The notes under the pieces: generated by a model
The model's database searches: none
Told to the model about the DNA's origin: nothing
The model's input: the letters and a program-made list of their open reading frames with translations, nothing else
Source: Oxalobacteraceae bacterium
Lineage (GTDB): Bacteria > Pseudomonadota > Gammaproteobacteria > Burkholderiales > Burkholderiaceae_D
Direction: 5' to 3'
Length of the DNA stretch: 64,000 nucleotides
Assembly (NCBI GenBank): GCA_947374865.1
Contig: CANCDR010000001.1
Span: 1-64,000 of the forward strand
In this document: positions 24,410 to 32,897 of the stretch, in pieces
How positions within the stretch are numbered: position 1 is the first letter of the stretch
Layout of the letters: the number at the start of each line of letters is the position of its first letter
Program-made: the position numbers and the translations under genes

Positions 24410-26836
24410 TTAGGCGCGTTGTCGCGCAGCGTTTTTATTCTTTGCTGCGGCAACGAGTGCATCGACGGCAGCATCAACAACATCATCTTGCAGGGTCGCT
24501 TGAGTATCTTGCAAGGTGAAACGGAATGCAAGACTTTTTTCGCCAGACTCCAGTCCCTTCCCGCGATATTCATCAAATAAAACAATGGCTTGCACGATCT
24601 TGCATGCGGCATTGGCGTGCTGCTCTGCAGCGAAGGTATCCAGCAGATCCTGTACTGGCACTGCCTGCGCGACGATCAGTGCCACATCGCGCGTCACGGC
24701 CGGGAACTTAGCAATTTCCTGGTACTGCGGCAGCTGGCGTGATTGCATCGCGGCGGCATCGACTTCAAACATGACGGGTGCCAAAGGCAGATCATATTTT
24801 TGCTGCCAGCGCGGATGCAGTTCGCCGATCAGACCGATCGTTTGGCCATCGAGCTGCACCAAAGCGGCACGGCCGGGATGCAGGGCCGGATGTTCGCACT
24901 GCACAAAACGCAGCGTGCGTGGCGCAAACAAGGCCTCCAGATCAGCCTTGATATCAAAATAATCGACATTACGCAGCGGCTGTCCCCATTGTTCAGGGAC
25001 CACCGGACCATACGCCAGTGCCGCGATGCGTTTAGGCTGGTGATAGCCTTGCACCGTCAAGGGTCCGTCGCTGACCTGCGCATCCCGCACATAAATAGCA
25101 CCCACTTCAAACACCCGCACCCGGGTCAGTTTGCGATTGAGGTTATAGCGCACATTGGCGATCAGACTTCCCAACAGCGTCGAGCGCATCACGCTCATCT
25201 GACTGGCGATCGGATTGACGACCTTGATCGGCTTGGTGTTGGCCGCAAAATCGACTTCCCAGGCTTCATCGACGAAGCTGTAATTGACCACTTCCTGATA
25301 ATCCAGATCGGCGATCTGACGCCGGATCGTGAATAAGGACCTGATCCGCTCATCGTCAATCCGCATGGCGCTCGCCGCGACCGGCGGCAAGGCAGGGATA
25401 TTTTCAAAGCCATAGACGCGGGCGATTTCTTCGATCAGGTCTTCCTCGATCTCGATATCAAAACGGTAGGATGGCGGTGTCACATGAAACAGTCCCGGCT
25501 CCTGGACAAACGACAAACCCAGGCGGGTGAAGATATCGGCAATCTGTGCATCGTCGAGCGCAACGCCGATGACCTTGACTGCGCGCGCAGTGCGAACGCT
25601 GACCGGTAAGCGTTGTGGCAAATTGACGCTCTGGTCGTCAATCGGTCCGATGCGGGTAGCGGGCGTACCGCAGATGTCGATGAGCAGCGCTGTAATGCGC
25701 TCGAGATCTTCCACAGTGGTGGCAAAATCGACCCCGCGCTCGAAGCGGTGCGCTGCATCGGTCGAAAAATTAAAACGCCGGGCCCGCCCCTGAATCGCCG
25801 AGGGCCACCAAAACGCAGCCTCCAGATAGATGTCGGTGGTCTCGAGCGACACCGCGGTTGAATCGCCGCCCATGATGCCGGCCAGGGATTCGATTTGCTG
25901 TGCATCGGCGATCACGCCAATCCAGTCGTCGACCTCAACGGTATTTCCATTCAAGAGTTTGAGTGATTCACCCTTGTGCGCCCAGCGCACAGTCAGGTCA
26001 CCATGAATTTTGGCCAGATCAAACACATGTGAGGGACGACCCAGTTCCAGCATCACGTAATTGGAAATATCGACCAGCGCAGAAATTGGTCGTTGACCGC
26101 TGCGTTCAAGCCGCTGTTTCATCCAGTCTGGCGTAGCCGCCTGCGCATTCAAGCCGCGAATGATGCGACCAGAAAAGCGGCCGCATAAATCGGGGGCCGC
26201 AATGGTGACCGGCAGCGTGTCTGCACAGTTGACGCCAGCCGCTGTGAATGTCGGACGCACCAAGGGCGTGCCAGTCAGGGCCGCGACTTCGCGCGCCACA
26301 CCCAGCACCGATAAACAGTCGGCTTTATTCGGCGTGAGTTTGATGGTGAATTTGACGTCGTCGAGCAAAAGATAGTCGCGCACATTGACGCCGACCGGCG
26401 CATCCGCCGGCAAATCCATCAGGCCGGCATGATCTTCAGAGAGTTTTAATTCGCGTGCCGAACACAGCATGCCCTGCGACTCCACACCGCGCAATTGACC
26501 AACTTTGATCTCGAAAGGTTTGCCATCCGCACCCGGTGGCAGCACTGCACCCGCCAAGGCACACACCACTTTCATCCCGGCGCGTACATTCGGCGCACCA
26601 CAGACGACGGACAAAGGAACGCCGCTACCGACATCCACTTCACAGACATTCAAACGATCTGCATTTGGATGACGCGCCAGTGAGAGCACATGACCGATCA
26701 CCACTTTAGAAAAAGGCGGCGCGACCGGTTCGACTTCTTCGACTTCCAGACCCGACATGGTGAGCAGATGCGCCAGCGCCTCCGATGACAGGGACGGATT
26801 GACAAAGCTACGTAGCCAGTTTTCAGAGAATTGCAT
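24410..26836 (-). CDS. pheT: Phenylalanine-tRNA ligase beta subunit
   Basis: 808 residues, the usual length of bacterial PheT. The amino-terminal EMAP/tRNA-binding domain (about 40-150; [35 protein letters not shown]) is followed by the B3/B4 editing domain ([22 protein letters not shown]), the B5 domain and a C-terminal ferredoxin-fold anticodon-binding domain ([12 protein letters not shown]). With PheS it forms the alpha2-beta2 enzyme that charges tRNA-Phe and hydrolyses Tyr-tRNA-Phe. AAGG nine bases before the ATG supports the start. It lies 77 bases after pheS. Confidence 0.98.
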   Translation of the reverse strand: MQFSENWLRSFVNPSLSSEALAHLLTMSGLEVEEVEPVAPPFSKVVIGHVLSLARHPNADRLNVCEVDVGSGVPLSVVCGAPNVRAGMKVVCALAGAVLPPGADGKPFEIKVGQLRGVESQGMLCSARELKLSEDHAGLMDLPADAPVGVNVRDYLLLDDVKFTIKLTPNKADCLSVLGVAREVAALTGTPLVRPTFTAAGVNCADTLPVTIAAPDLCGRFSGRIIRGLNAQAATPDWMKQRLERSGQRPISALVDISNYVMLELGRPSHVFDLAKIHGDLTVRWAHKGESLKLLNGNTVEVDDWIGVIADAQQIESLAGIMGGDSTAVSLETTDIYLEAAFWWPSAIQGRARRFNFSTDAAHRFERGVDFATTVEDLERITALLIDICGTPATRIGPIDDQSVNLPQRLPVSVRTARAVKVIGVALDDAQIADIFTRLGLSFVQEPGLFHVTPPSYRFDIEIEEDLIEEIARVYGFENIPALPPVAASAMRIDDERIRSLFTIRRQIADLDYQEVVNYSFVDEAWEVDFAANTKPIKVVNPIASQMSVMRSTLLGSLIANVRYNLNRKLTRVRVFEVGAIYVRDAQVSDGPLTVQGYHQPKRIAALAYGPVVPEQWGQPLRNVDYFDIKADLEALFAPRTLRFVQCEHPALHPGRAALVQLDGQTIGLIGELHPRWQQKYDLPLAPVMFEVDAAAMQSRQLPQYQEIAKFPAVTRDVALIVAQAVPVQDLLDTFAAEQHANAACKIVQAIVLFDEYRGKGLESGEKSLAFRFTLQDTQATLQDDVVDAAVDALVAAAKNKNAARQRA

Positions 26837-26913
26837 AAGGATGACCTTGAGCGACTAAGGCTTACGGCAATGTGACCCGCCGATCAGGCAGGTCAGGCAC
26901 CGGGCCCGGTGAG

Positions 26914-27930
26914 TTAATTGAATTGTTTGAGAAAGCGCAGATCGCCCTCATAAAACAGACGCAAGTCGTTGATCCCGTAACGCAGCATCGTCAGGCGCTC
27001 AAGGCCGGAGCCGAACGCAAAGCCAATATACTGCTCAGGGTCCAGACCCATATTGCGTACGACCGTCGGATGGACCTGACCGGCGCCAGAGACTTCCAGC
27101 CAGCGGCCTTTGAGCGGTCCGCTGCCAAAGGCAATATCGATCTCTGCCGAAGGTTCGGTGAACGGAAAATAAGAGGGCCGAAAGCGTACCTGCAAATCAT
27201 CGGTTTCGAAAAACGCCTTAACGAAATTAAGGTACACGCCTTTTAAGTCGGCGAAGCTGATGTCTTCTGCGATCCATAGTCCTTCGACCTGATGGAACAT
27301 GGGCGAATGGGTCGCGTCACTGTCCACCCGATAAGTACGTCCGGGGGCAATGACTTTGATGGGTGGCTTGTGCATGCGCGCGTAACGCACCTGCATCGGA
27401 CTGGTGTGCGTTCGCAGCAGCAGTGGTTTGCCCTGCGAATCGGCACCATCGATATAAAAGGTATCCTGCATCGAACGGGCCGGATGATTTTCCGGGCTGT
27501 TGAGCGCCGTGAAATTGGTCCAGTCGGTCTCGATTTCCGGGCCGTCGGCAACATCAAAGCCAATGGATGCAAAAATTTCTTCGACCCGCTGCCAGGTACG
27601 CATGACAGGATGAATACCACCCATGCCACGCCCACGACCGGGCAGGCTCACGTCGATCGCTTCAGCATTCAGACGCGTCTGCATTTGCGCATCCGCCAGC
27701 GCGTCGCGCCGCGCTGTGAGCGCTGCCTCAATCTGCTCTTTGGCAGCATTGATGATGGCGCCCTGCACCTTGCGCGCATCGGGGTCGAGTTTGCCCAGGC
27801 CTTTCATTTGCTCGGTGATTTTGCCGGTCTTGCCCAGGTAAAGTGCCTTGGCATTTTCCAGGGCCGCGGCATCTTCAGCGGCGACAAAATCGGTATGGGC
27901 TTGAAGTACGAGTTGGTCTAGGGGATTCAT
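26914..27930 (-). CDS. pheS: Phenylalanine-tRNA ligase alpha subunit
   Basis: 338-residue class II aminoacyl-tRNA synthetase catalytic subunit. An amino-terminal coiled-coil (1-90) binds tRNA-Phe. Motif 2 ([20 protein letters not shown]) and motif 3 ([19 protein letters not shown]) are present, as is the [15 protein letters not shown] phenylalanine-pocket stretch. GGGA precedes the start. A terminator-like hairpin stands between rplT and this gene, so pheST expression may be set partly by read-through. Confidence 0.98.
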   Translation of the reverse strand: MNPLDQLVLQAHTDFVAAEDAAALENAKALYLGKTGKITEQMKGLGKLDPDARKVQGAIINAAKEQIEAALTARRDALADAQMQTRLNAEAIDVSLPGRGRGMGGIHPVMRTWQRVEEIFASIGFDVADGPEIETDWTNFTALNSPENHPARSMQDTFYIDGADSQGKPLLLRTHTSPMQVRYARMHKPPIKVIAPGRTYRVDSDATHSPMFHQVEGLWIAEDISFADLKGVYLNFVKAFFETDDLQVRFRPSYFPFTEPSAEIDIAFGSGPLKGRWLEVSGAGQVHPTVVRNMGLDPEQYIGFAFGSGLERLTMLRYGINDLRLFYEGDLRFLKQFN

Positions 27931-27985
27931 GCGATTTTTTCCCGCGCCGCAGTGGGCTGCCGAAAATCGAAAATAGAAAAAAATA

Positions 27986-28014
27986 ACGGGGCCAGGTAAT
28001 CACCTCTGCCCCGT
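27986..28014 (-). terminator. Terminator-like hairpin upstream of pheS
   Basis: On the minus strand ACGGGGC pairs with GCCCCGT, with AGGT/ACCT pairing inside and a small bulge, followed at once by a T-rich tail (TTATTTTTTT). It lies 55 bases upstream of pheS in the rplT-pheS gap. A second perfect 18-base palindrome (28027-28044) precedes it. This is an intrinsic terminator or attenuator inside the operon. Confidence 0.75.
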
Positions 28015-28064
28015 CGGGATACCACACAGCGCCCATGGGCGCTGCCAGACTTTACAGGCTTTGC

Positions 28065-28424
28065 TTAGGCGGCAAGAACGGTTTTCACGCGATTGACGAT
28101 GGCAGCAAATGCCGGTTTATCCATCACCGCCATGTCGGCCAGAACCTTACGGTCCAGTTCGATCATTGCGCGCTTGAGGCCGTTCATGAATACGCTGTAG
28201 GTCATGCCGTGTGAACGCGAAGCCGCGTTGATACGGGTGATCCACAGAGCACGGAAAACGCGCTTCTTGTTGCGACGGTCACGATAAGCGTATTGACCAG
28301 CGCGCATGACTGCTTGCTTGGCAATACGATAGACGGTACTGCGACGTCCGCGATAGCCTTTGGCTTGGACGAGGACTTTCTTATGACGGGCCCGTGCTGT
28401 GACCCCACGTTTTACTCTAGGCAT
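28065..28424 (-). CDS. rplT: 50S ribosomal protein L20
   Basis: 119 residues, standard length. [37 protein letters not shown] is the usual highly basic amino-terminal extension that threads 23S rRNA during early 50S assembly; the globular end binds rRNA. AAGGAG at 7 bases supports the start. It lies 26 bases after rpmI. In E. coli, L20 represses rpmI-rplT translation by binding an upstream pseudoknot; the altered infC-rpmI spacer here (palindromes) makes it unclear whether the same control exists. Confidence 0.99.
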   Translation of the reverse strand: MPRVKRGVTARARHKKVLVQAKGYRGRRSTVYRIAKQAVMRAGQYAYRDRRNKKRVFRALWITRINAASRSHGMTYSVFMNGLKRAMIELDRKVLADMAVMDKPAFAAIVNRVKTVLAA

Positions 28425-28450
28425 AGTATCTCCTTAAATAGTGAGTAGGG

Positions 28451-28648
28451 TTAAGCGTTCGGCATCATGGATTTAACAGAGACCATATTGGATGCATGGA
28501 CTGCTGTTGAACCGCGTAATTGACGTTTGGTTTTGGTCGTTTTTTTCGTCAGAATGTGGCGCTTGAAAGCCTGACCACGTTTGACGGTACCACCTGGGCG
28601 TACACGAAAGCGCTTTTTAGCACTGCTTTTCGTTTTCATTTTAGGCAT
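28451..28648 (-). CDS. rpmI: 50S ribosomal protein L35
   Basis: 65 residues from the ATG at 28648 ([20 protein letters not shown]), the standard L35 start, with AAGGA 11 bases upstream. The frame stays open to 28861, but the extra residues are translation of the spacer and a family B palindrome and match no L35. Very basic small protein of the 50S subunit, part of the conserved infC-rpmI-rplT cassette. Confidence 0.98.
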   Translation of the reverse strand: MPKMKTKSSAKKRFRVRPGGTVKRGQAFKRHILTKKTTKTKRQLRGSTAVHASNMVSVKSMMPNA

Positions 28649-28807
28649 GACACTATCTGTCCTTGGGGACAGCTCCTTTTTTAGATGATCACAGGTGGCA
28701 ACAATGACGTTACGCTTGGATGCCTGCTCACACTTATTAACAGTCGAATCAGATTCGCTGTTATTTTGCTTTTCCGACATTGCTGACGGGGGAAGCAAAA
28801 TTTTTGT

Positions 28808-28856
28808 GGGGACAGAGTAATTCGTCGCGCTGCGGCGCCTCTTAAACACTGTCCCC
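28808..28856. repeat. Family B palindromic repeat, copy 1
   Basis: Outer arms GGGGACAG and CTGTCCCC-like (ACACTGTCCCC) enclose an inner G+C hairpin (CGCGCTGCGGCGCC). It lies in the infC-rpmI spacer, 20 bases from copy 2. A third copy lies at 49886-49933. Confidence 0.9.
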
Positions 28857-28875
28857 ATCATTCTTAATCAGTCAA

Positions 28876-28921
28876 GGACAGAGTAATTCGTCGCGCTGCG
28901 GCGCCTCTTAAACTCTGTCCC
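28876..28921. repeat. Family B palindromic repeat, copy 2
   Basis: GGACAGAGT pairs with ACTCTGTCC around the same inner G+C hairpin as copy 1, in the same orientation. It starts 7 bases downstream of the infC stop codon. Copies 1 and 2 share an identical stretch from AGAGTAATTCGTCGC through CGGCGCCTCTTAAAC. Confidence 0.9.
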
Positions 28922-28928
28922 TGAATTG

Positions 28929-29450
28929 TTACTTTTTCTTTTTCGGTGAAAGGACCATGATCATCTGGCGACCTTCCATCTTGGGAAACTGCTCGACCTG
29001 GCCGTAGGGTTCCAAGTCCGCTTTCAAACGTTCCAGCATACGTACGCCAATGTCCTGATGGGCCATCTCGCGACCACGGAAACGCAGCGTGATCTTGGTT
29101 TTGTCGCCGTCATCGAGGAACTTGATCAAATTGCGCAGTTTGATGTTGTAATCACCATCATCTGTACCTGGGCGGAATTTAACTTCCTTCACCAGGATGA
29201 TCTTCTGCTTCAATTTGGCTTCGTGCGCCTTTTTCTGCTCCTGGTACTTGAATTTACCGTAGTCCATCAAACGAGCGACGGGAGGCTGGGCCGTTGGTGC
29301 GATTTCCACCAGATCGACATTGGCCTCTTCAGCCATGCGGAACGCGTCCGCCAAACTCACGATCCCGAGTGCCTCGTTATCGACGCCTGATAAACGTAAT
29401 TCAGGGGCAGTAATTTCGCCATTAATGCGATGCGACTTGTCCGTAGCTAT
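28929..29450 (-). CDS. infC: Translation initiation factor IF-3, AUA start
   Basis: IF-3 keeps 30S subunits free and checks initiator tRNA and start-codon choice. The full amino-terminal domain is encoded only if translation begins at an ATA at 29450: the product then reads (M)[12 protein letters not shown]...LRLSG, matching IF-3 family starts, and AAAGGA lies seven bases upstream. No ATG, GTG or TTG lies in frame between the TGA seven codons upstream and this ATA. The first standard codon, a GTG at 29360, would remove 30 conserved residues. The C-terminal domain ends SPKKKK. E. coli infC uses AUU for self-regulation, so a rare start here fits the family. Total 173 residues. Confidence 0.93.
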   Translation of the reverse strand: MATDKSHRINGEITAPELRLSGVDNEALGIVSLADAFRMAEEANVDLVEIAPTAQPPVARLMDYGKFKYQEQKKAHEAKLKQKIILVKEVKFRPGTDDGDYNIKLRNLIKFLDDGDKTKITLRFRGREMAHQDIGVRMLERLKADLEPYGQVEQFPKMEGRQMIMVLSPKKKK

Positions 29451-29509
29451 TGCAGTTTCCTTTAAAAATCAAATGACTAAGCCGTGCTCTTGCGCTCAGG
29501 GTTATCCCT

Positions 29510-31417
29510 TCAGGCTTTGGTGTCGAGATCGTTTTTTAAACGCTCCACCAGAACATCGATTGACATCACGCCAAGATCGACATTGCCCCGCGCACGCACG
29601 GCCACTGTGTTTGCATCCCGTTCCTTATCGCCCAATACCAATAGATACGGCAGCTTCTGAACTGAATGCTCACGTATTTTATAGGTTATTTTTTCATTGC
29701 GCAAATCTGTTATCACCCTAAACCCTTGTTTTTTCAGGATTTGTGCGATATTTCCTGCATATTCGGCCTGCGCGTCGGAGATATTCAGGATAGCGACCTG
29801 AACCGGCGCAAGCCACAGGGGCATCGCCCCAGCATGATTTTCGATCAAGATGCCGACAAATCGTTCCATCGAACCGACGATCGCCCGATGCAGCATCACC
29901 GGCGTTTTACGCGCGTTATCATCCGATACATACTCTGCCTTGAGACGTTCGGGCATGAAGAAATCGACCTGCATGGTGCCGACTTGCCACGGACGACCGA
30001 GCGAATCCTTTAGATGATATTCGATCTTCGGACCGTAAAAAGCACCCTCGCCTGGCAGCTCTTCCCAGGTCACGCCACATTCAGTCAGGGCGGTACGCAG
30101 CGTGTCTTCGGCGCGATCCCAGGTTTCATCGGTGCCGATACGGTTATCCGGGCGCAGGGCCAGCTTGACCGAGATATGTTCAAACGCGAAATCTTGATAC
30201 ACCTGCATAGCTTGCCGGTGGAAGGCTGTGACTTCTTCCTGAATCTGTTCTTCGGTACAGAAAATATGGCCGTCATCCTGGGTAAAACCGCGTACGCGCA
30301 TGATGCCGTGCAGTGCACCGGAGGGTTCATTGCGATGGCACTGGCCGAATTCGCCGTAGCGCATTGGCAGATCGCGGTAGCTGCGCATATTGGAATTAAA
30401 AATCTGCACATGCCCCGGACAATTCATCGGCTTTAAGGCGTAATGGCGGTTTTCGGATTCGGTGACAAACATGTTGTCGCGGTAGTTTTCCCAGTGACCG
30501 GTACGCTCCCACAGGCTGCGGTCGAGAATCTGCGGCGCCTTGACTTCCTGGTAGCCGTTGTCCTGATACACACGACGCATATATTGTTCGACCTGCTGCC
30601 AGATGGTCCAGCCCTTCGGATGCCAGAACACCAGTCCTGGTGCTTCGTCCTGAAAATGAAACAGATCGAGCGCGCGTCCGAGTTTGCGATGATCGCGCTT
30701 CTCAGCTTCTTCGAGCATGTGCAGGTACTGCTCCTGATCTTCCTTGCGCGCCCAGGCGGTGCCGTACACACGCTGCAGCATTTCATTTTTGGAGTCGCCA
30801 CGCCAGTAAGCGCCGGCCAGCTTCATGAGCTTGAAAACTTTCAGCTTGCCCGTGGAAGGCACATGCGGTCCGCGACACAGGTCGGTGAAGCTGCCTTCGG
30901 TGTACAGCGAGACGACCTGATCAGCGGGAATCGAGGCGATGATTTCGGCCTTATAGGCTTCGCCGATCGAGGTGAAATAAGCCACTGCCTCATCGCGCGC
31001 TAAAACTTTGCGCGTGACCGGCTCATCTTTCTTGGCCAGCTCGGCCATCTTCTTTTCGATCGCCAGCAAGTCTTCCGGCGTAAAGGGACGCTTATAGGAA
31101 AAATCGTAGAAAAAGCCGTTCTCAATCACCGGACCGATCGTGACCTGCGCGTCCGGGTAAAGTTCTTTGACGGCATAGGCCAGCAAATGGGCGGTGGAGT
31201 GACGAATCACGTCCAGACCTTCGGGATCCTTGTCGGTGATGATGGCCAGTTCGGCATCCTGGGCGATCAGATGCGAGGTATCGACGACTTTGCCGTCGAC
31301 CTTGCCTGCCAGCGCAGCCTTGGCTAGTCCGGCGCCAATATTGGCCGCCACCTGGGCGACCGTGACCGGTGCATCAAACTGACGTTGAGAACCATCGGGA
31401 AGTCGGATTGTTACCAT
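29510..31417 (-). CDS. thrS: Threonine-tRNA ligase
   Basis: 635 residues from the ATG at 31417 ([11 protein letters not shown]), where GGAG has nine-base spacing; an ATG two codons earlier is too close to it. Domains in order: TGS (1-62), editing domain with HSTAHLL, class II catalytic core with the zinc ligand Cys in MNCPGH, and the anticodon-binding domain from about 535. It charges tRNA-Thr and clears Ser-tRNA-Thr. First gene of the operon thrS-infC-rpmI-rplT-pheS-pheT-ihfA-merR. A hairpin with a T-run lies 52 bases upstream. Confidence 0.98.
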   Translation of the reverse strand: MVTIRLPDGSQRQFDAPVTVAQVAANIGAGLAKAALAGKVDGKVVDTSHLIAQDAELAIITDKDPEGLDVIRHSTAHLLAYAVKELYPDAQVTIGPVIENGFFYDFSYKRPFTPEDLLAIEKKMAELAKKDEPVTRKVLARDEAVAYFTSIGEAYKAEIIASIPADQVVSLYTEGSFTDLCRGPHVPSTGKLKVFKLMKLAGAYWRGDSKNEMLQRVYGTAWARKEDQEQYLHMLEEAEKRDHRKLGRALDLFHFQDEAPGLVFWHPKGWTIWQQVEQYMRRVYQDNGYQEVKAPQILDRSLWERTGHWENYRDNMFVTESENRHYALKPMNCPGHVQIFNSNMRSYRDLPMRYGEFGQCHRNEPSGALHGIMRVRGFTQDDGHIFCTEEQIQEEVTAFHRQAMQVYQDFAFEHISVKLALRPDNRIGTDETWDRAEDTLRTALTECGVTWEELPGEGAFYGPKIEYHLKDSLGRPWQVGTMQVDFFMPERLKAEYVSDDNARKTPVMLHRAIVGSMERFVGILIENHAGAMPLWLAPVQVAILNISDAQAEYAGNIAQILKKQGFRVITDLRNEKITYKIREHSVQKLPYLLVLGDKERDANTVAVRARGNVDLGVMSIDVLVERLKNDLDTKA

Positions 31418-31469
31418 CGTCATTTACTCCAGCCTGAACATATGCCAGGACATCATTAATATTCAACGC

Positions 31470-31499
31470 AAAAAACGCGACCCGCAAGCCGCGCTTTTT
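31470..31499 (-). terminator. Attenuator-like hairpin in the thrS leader
   Basis: On the minus strand AAAAAGCGCG pairs over ten positions (one G-T) with CGCGTTTTTT around a ten-base loop, so the stem ends in a six-T run as in an intrinsic terminator. It precedes thrS and so the whole translation operon. It may be an attenuator, or the end of an upstream transcript. Confidence 0.6.
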
Positions 31500-31693
31500 C
31501 CACATCTTGTGCAGACAAAGAACCCTGATTAGCATCGTTTGGGCAGCAACATCGAGACCATGTACAGAAATATCCGCATGGTTTCCCGCATTAGCAGGAA
31601 GATGTTGAAGAAATTACCAGTCTGTGACAGGCGCCATCATAACAGACAACCCCGACCGGCTCCAAGGCTTGCGCCCGGAGGGTGCCTGATAAA

Positions 31694-31864
31694 TCAGGGA
31701 TCGATCACCGCTGCGCAGGCATCGGTCGGCAGCGCCGCGGCATGACCGATGACGGGCACGACCTTGATCACGGCAGAGGCAACGCGGCACGGCGCTGCGA
31801 CGACCCCGCAGCCACCTAGTAACATGCTCAACAGCAGCAACATCGTTTTTTTCACGCTCATCAT
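31694..31864 (-). CDS. Small lipoprotein (DUF6726-like)
   Basis: 56 residues from the ATG at 31864 (a second ATG follows directly), with AAGGA about ten bases upstream. The chain is MMSVKKTMLLLLSMLLGGCG..., a lipoprotein signal peptide with lipobox LGGC (lipidated Cys19), then VVAAPCRVASAVIKVVPVIG and a short tail with two further cysteines (Cys26, Cys50) that could pair. This resembles the short betaproteobacterial lipoproteins grouped as DUF6726; that assignment is from memory of the pattern. Function unknown. It probably resides in the cell envelope. Confidence 0.75.
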   Translation of the reverse strand: MMSVKKTMLLLLSMLLGGCGVVAAPCRVASAVIKVVPVIGHAAALPTDACAAVIDP

Positions 31865-32014
31865 AAAATTGCTTTCCTTGCCTTCTCTTGCCTTAACTTA
31901 CTCAGATGCTATTTTATGCTGCGTAGCCAGTCAGAGAAATTTTAATTTGAGGAAAGTGATCGTGCACTGACGGCGGGATGTCGGGGACAGCAGGATCGAA
32001 TAAACGAATCCGCT

Positions 32015-32048
32015 AAAAAAAAGGGGCGCGCCAAGACTTGCTTGGCGC
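32015..32048 (-). terminator. Intrinsic terminator after the small-protein operon
   Basis: On the minus strand GCGCCAAG and CTTGGCGC form a perfect 8-base stem with a 5-base loop, followed by GCCCC and eight Ts. It lies 18 bases downstream of the 37-residue gene. Confidence 0.8.
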
Positions 32049-32065
32049 TATTTGAGTCATGGCGT

Positions 32066-32179
32066 TCAGATACGCCGAATCTCTTGCTTGATCGCGTTGA
32101 TGGCAGCAATCAGGGGGGCGAAATAACCTCTTGGGGTATCTCTGGCAGCTTTCCAAAATTCTTCGAAAAAGATTTTCAT
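32066..32179 (-). CDS. 37-residue small protein, coupled to upstream membrane protein
   Basis: ATG at 32179 overlaps the TGA stop of the preceding membrane-protein gene (ATGA), with AAAGGA nine to ten bases upstream, so translation is probably coupled. The peptide begins MKIFFEEFWKAARDTPRG, continues with a hydrophobic helix (YFAPLIAAINAI) and ends basic (KQEIRRI): an amphipathic, possibly membrane-associated chain. An intrinsic terminator follows. I do not recognise a named family. Confidence 0.6.
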   Translation of the reverse strand: MKIFFEEFWKAARDTPRGYFAPLIAAINAIKQEIRRI

Positions 32180-32436
32180 TTCATCATGTCCTTTATGAGT
32201 CCAATACCCGATATAAAAATCCAGCTCAAGTAAAGCACGGTGTCAGCGAGCAGGATGACTTGTTCAACGAACGACAGCGTTTGCAGCGTCAACTCGGGCA
32301 ATCGAATACTGCTAAGACATTGCACCAGTAACGCGAGCCCCACGGAGAGTCCGCCAAATATTAAAAAAATGCCTGTGCCAATAAACAGATGACCCGCAAA
32401 ATGCGCGACGGGTCTATTAATGGCATGGACATTCAA
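32176..32436 (-). CDS. Small membrane protein, TTG start
   Basis: 86 residues with two to three hydrophobic segments (about 14-40 and 58-80: HLFIGTGIFLIFGGLSVGLALLV and VILLADTVLYLSWIFISGIGL). The only plausible start is TTG at 32436, with GGGAG six bases upstream. No family recognised; the length and layout suit a small inner-membrane protein. The stop overlaps the start of a 37-residue gene and a terminator follows that, giving a two-gene micro-operon. It lies between the tRNA-Val gene and the DUF6726-like lipoprotein gene. Confidence 0.65.
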   Translation of the reverse strand: MNVHAINRPVAHFAGHLFIGTGIFLIFGGLSVGLALLVQCLSSIRLPELTLQTLSFVEQVILLADTVLYLSWIFISGIGLIKDMMK

Positions 32437-32565
32437 GCTTGACTCCCGAAGAGGATTTGAACTCGATGGTGCCTTTTTGATAATTTAAATGCAAGAGAAA
32501 TATGGTGGATCTCGGCGAAAGCGCAACAGATAGGCAGATAAAAAATAAGGGGGAAATTTTGGACG

Positions 32566-32592
32566 AAAAAAAACCCGCTAAGGCACGGGTTT
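32566..32592 (-). terminator. Terminator of the tRNA-Val gene
   Basis: On the minus strand AAACCCG and CGGGTTT pair around an 8-base loop and run into eight Ts. It lies 120 bases past the tRNA 3' end. Confidence 0.85.
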
Positions 32593-32711
32593 CTGGATAG
32601 CGAGCAGCGCGTAAAACTGGCTGCTGGCGAACAACATGGAAACAATGAAGGCTTCATTCTTCTTTAGAAAAGCCAATTCGATCGTGAACAAAACATCTGC
32701 AACGAAAAAAT

Positions 32712-32788
32712 TGGTAGGCACGATTGGACTCGAACCAACGACCCCTACCATGTCAAGGTAGTGCTCTAACCAGCTGAGCTACGCGCCT
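32712..32788 (-). tRNA. tRNA-Val (anticodon GAC)
   Basis: 77 bases including an encoded CCA end. The acceptor stem pairs AGGCGCG with CGTGCCT (one G-T). The anticodon arm CTACC-TTGACAT-GGTAG gives anticodon GAC (valine, codons GUC/GUU). The T arm has GGTTCGAGTCC. An intrinsic terminator lies downstream. Confidence 0.97.
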
Positions 32789-32897
32789 AAAGAGCCGAGA
32801 TTATAGCGAACAATCTTCTTCTGCGCCACAAGCATTTTTAATTACCGTCTTCGTTATCGCCAGCGAGTGTCATGCACCCTGCCAAAGGCCGCAAGAC

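Noticed and set aside
27920-28040. A Phe-rich leader peptide ahead of pheS (frame from an ATG in the 18-base palindrome, reading YFFLFSIF).
   Set aside because: The Phe codons arise from the T-run of the terminator and lie after the hairpin, so a stalled ribosome could not prevent it. There is no ribosome site before the ATG.
28649-28861. A longer form of L35 reading upstream to 28861.
   Set aside because: The extra residues come from the spacer and a family B palindrome, have no L35 similarity, and [12 protein letters not shown] is the standard start.
31372-31535. A 53-codon frame overlapping the thrS leader and start (opening MLIRVLCLHKMW).
   Set aside because: It overlaps thrS out of frame, has no good ribosome site and passes straight through the hairpin. 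Most likely chance.
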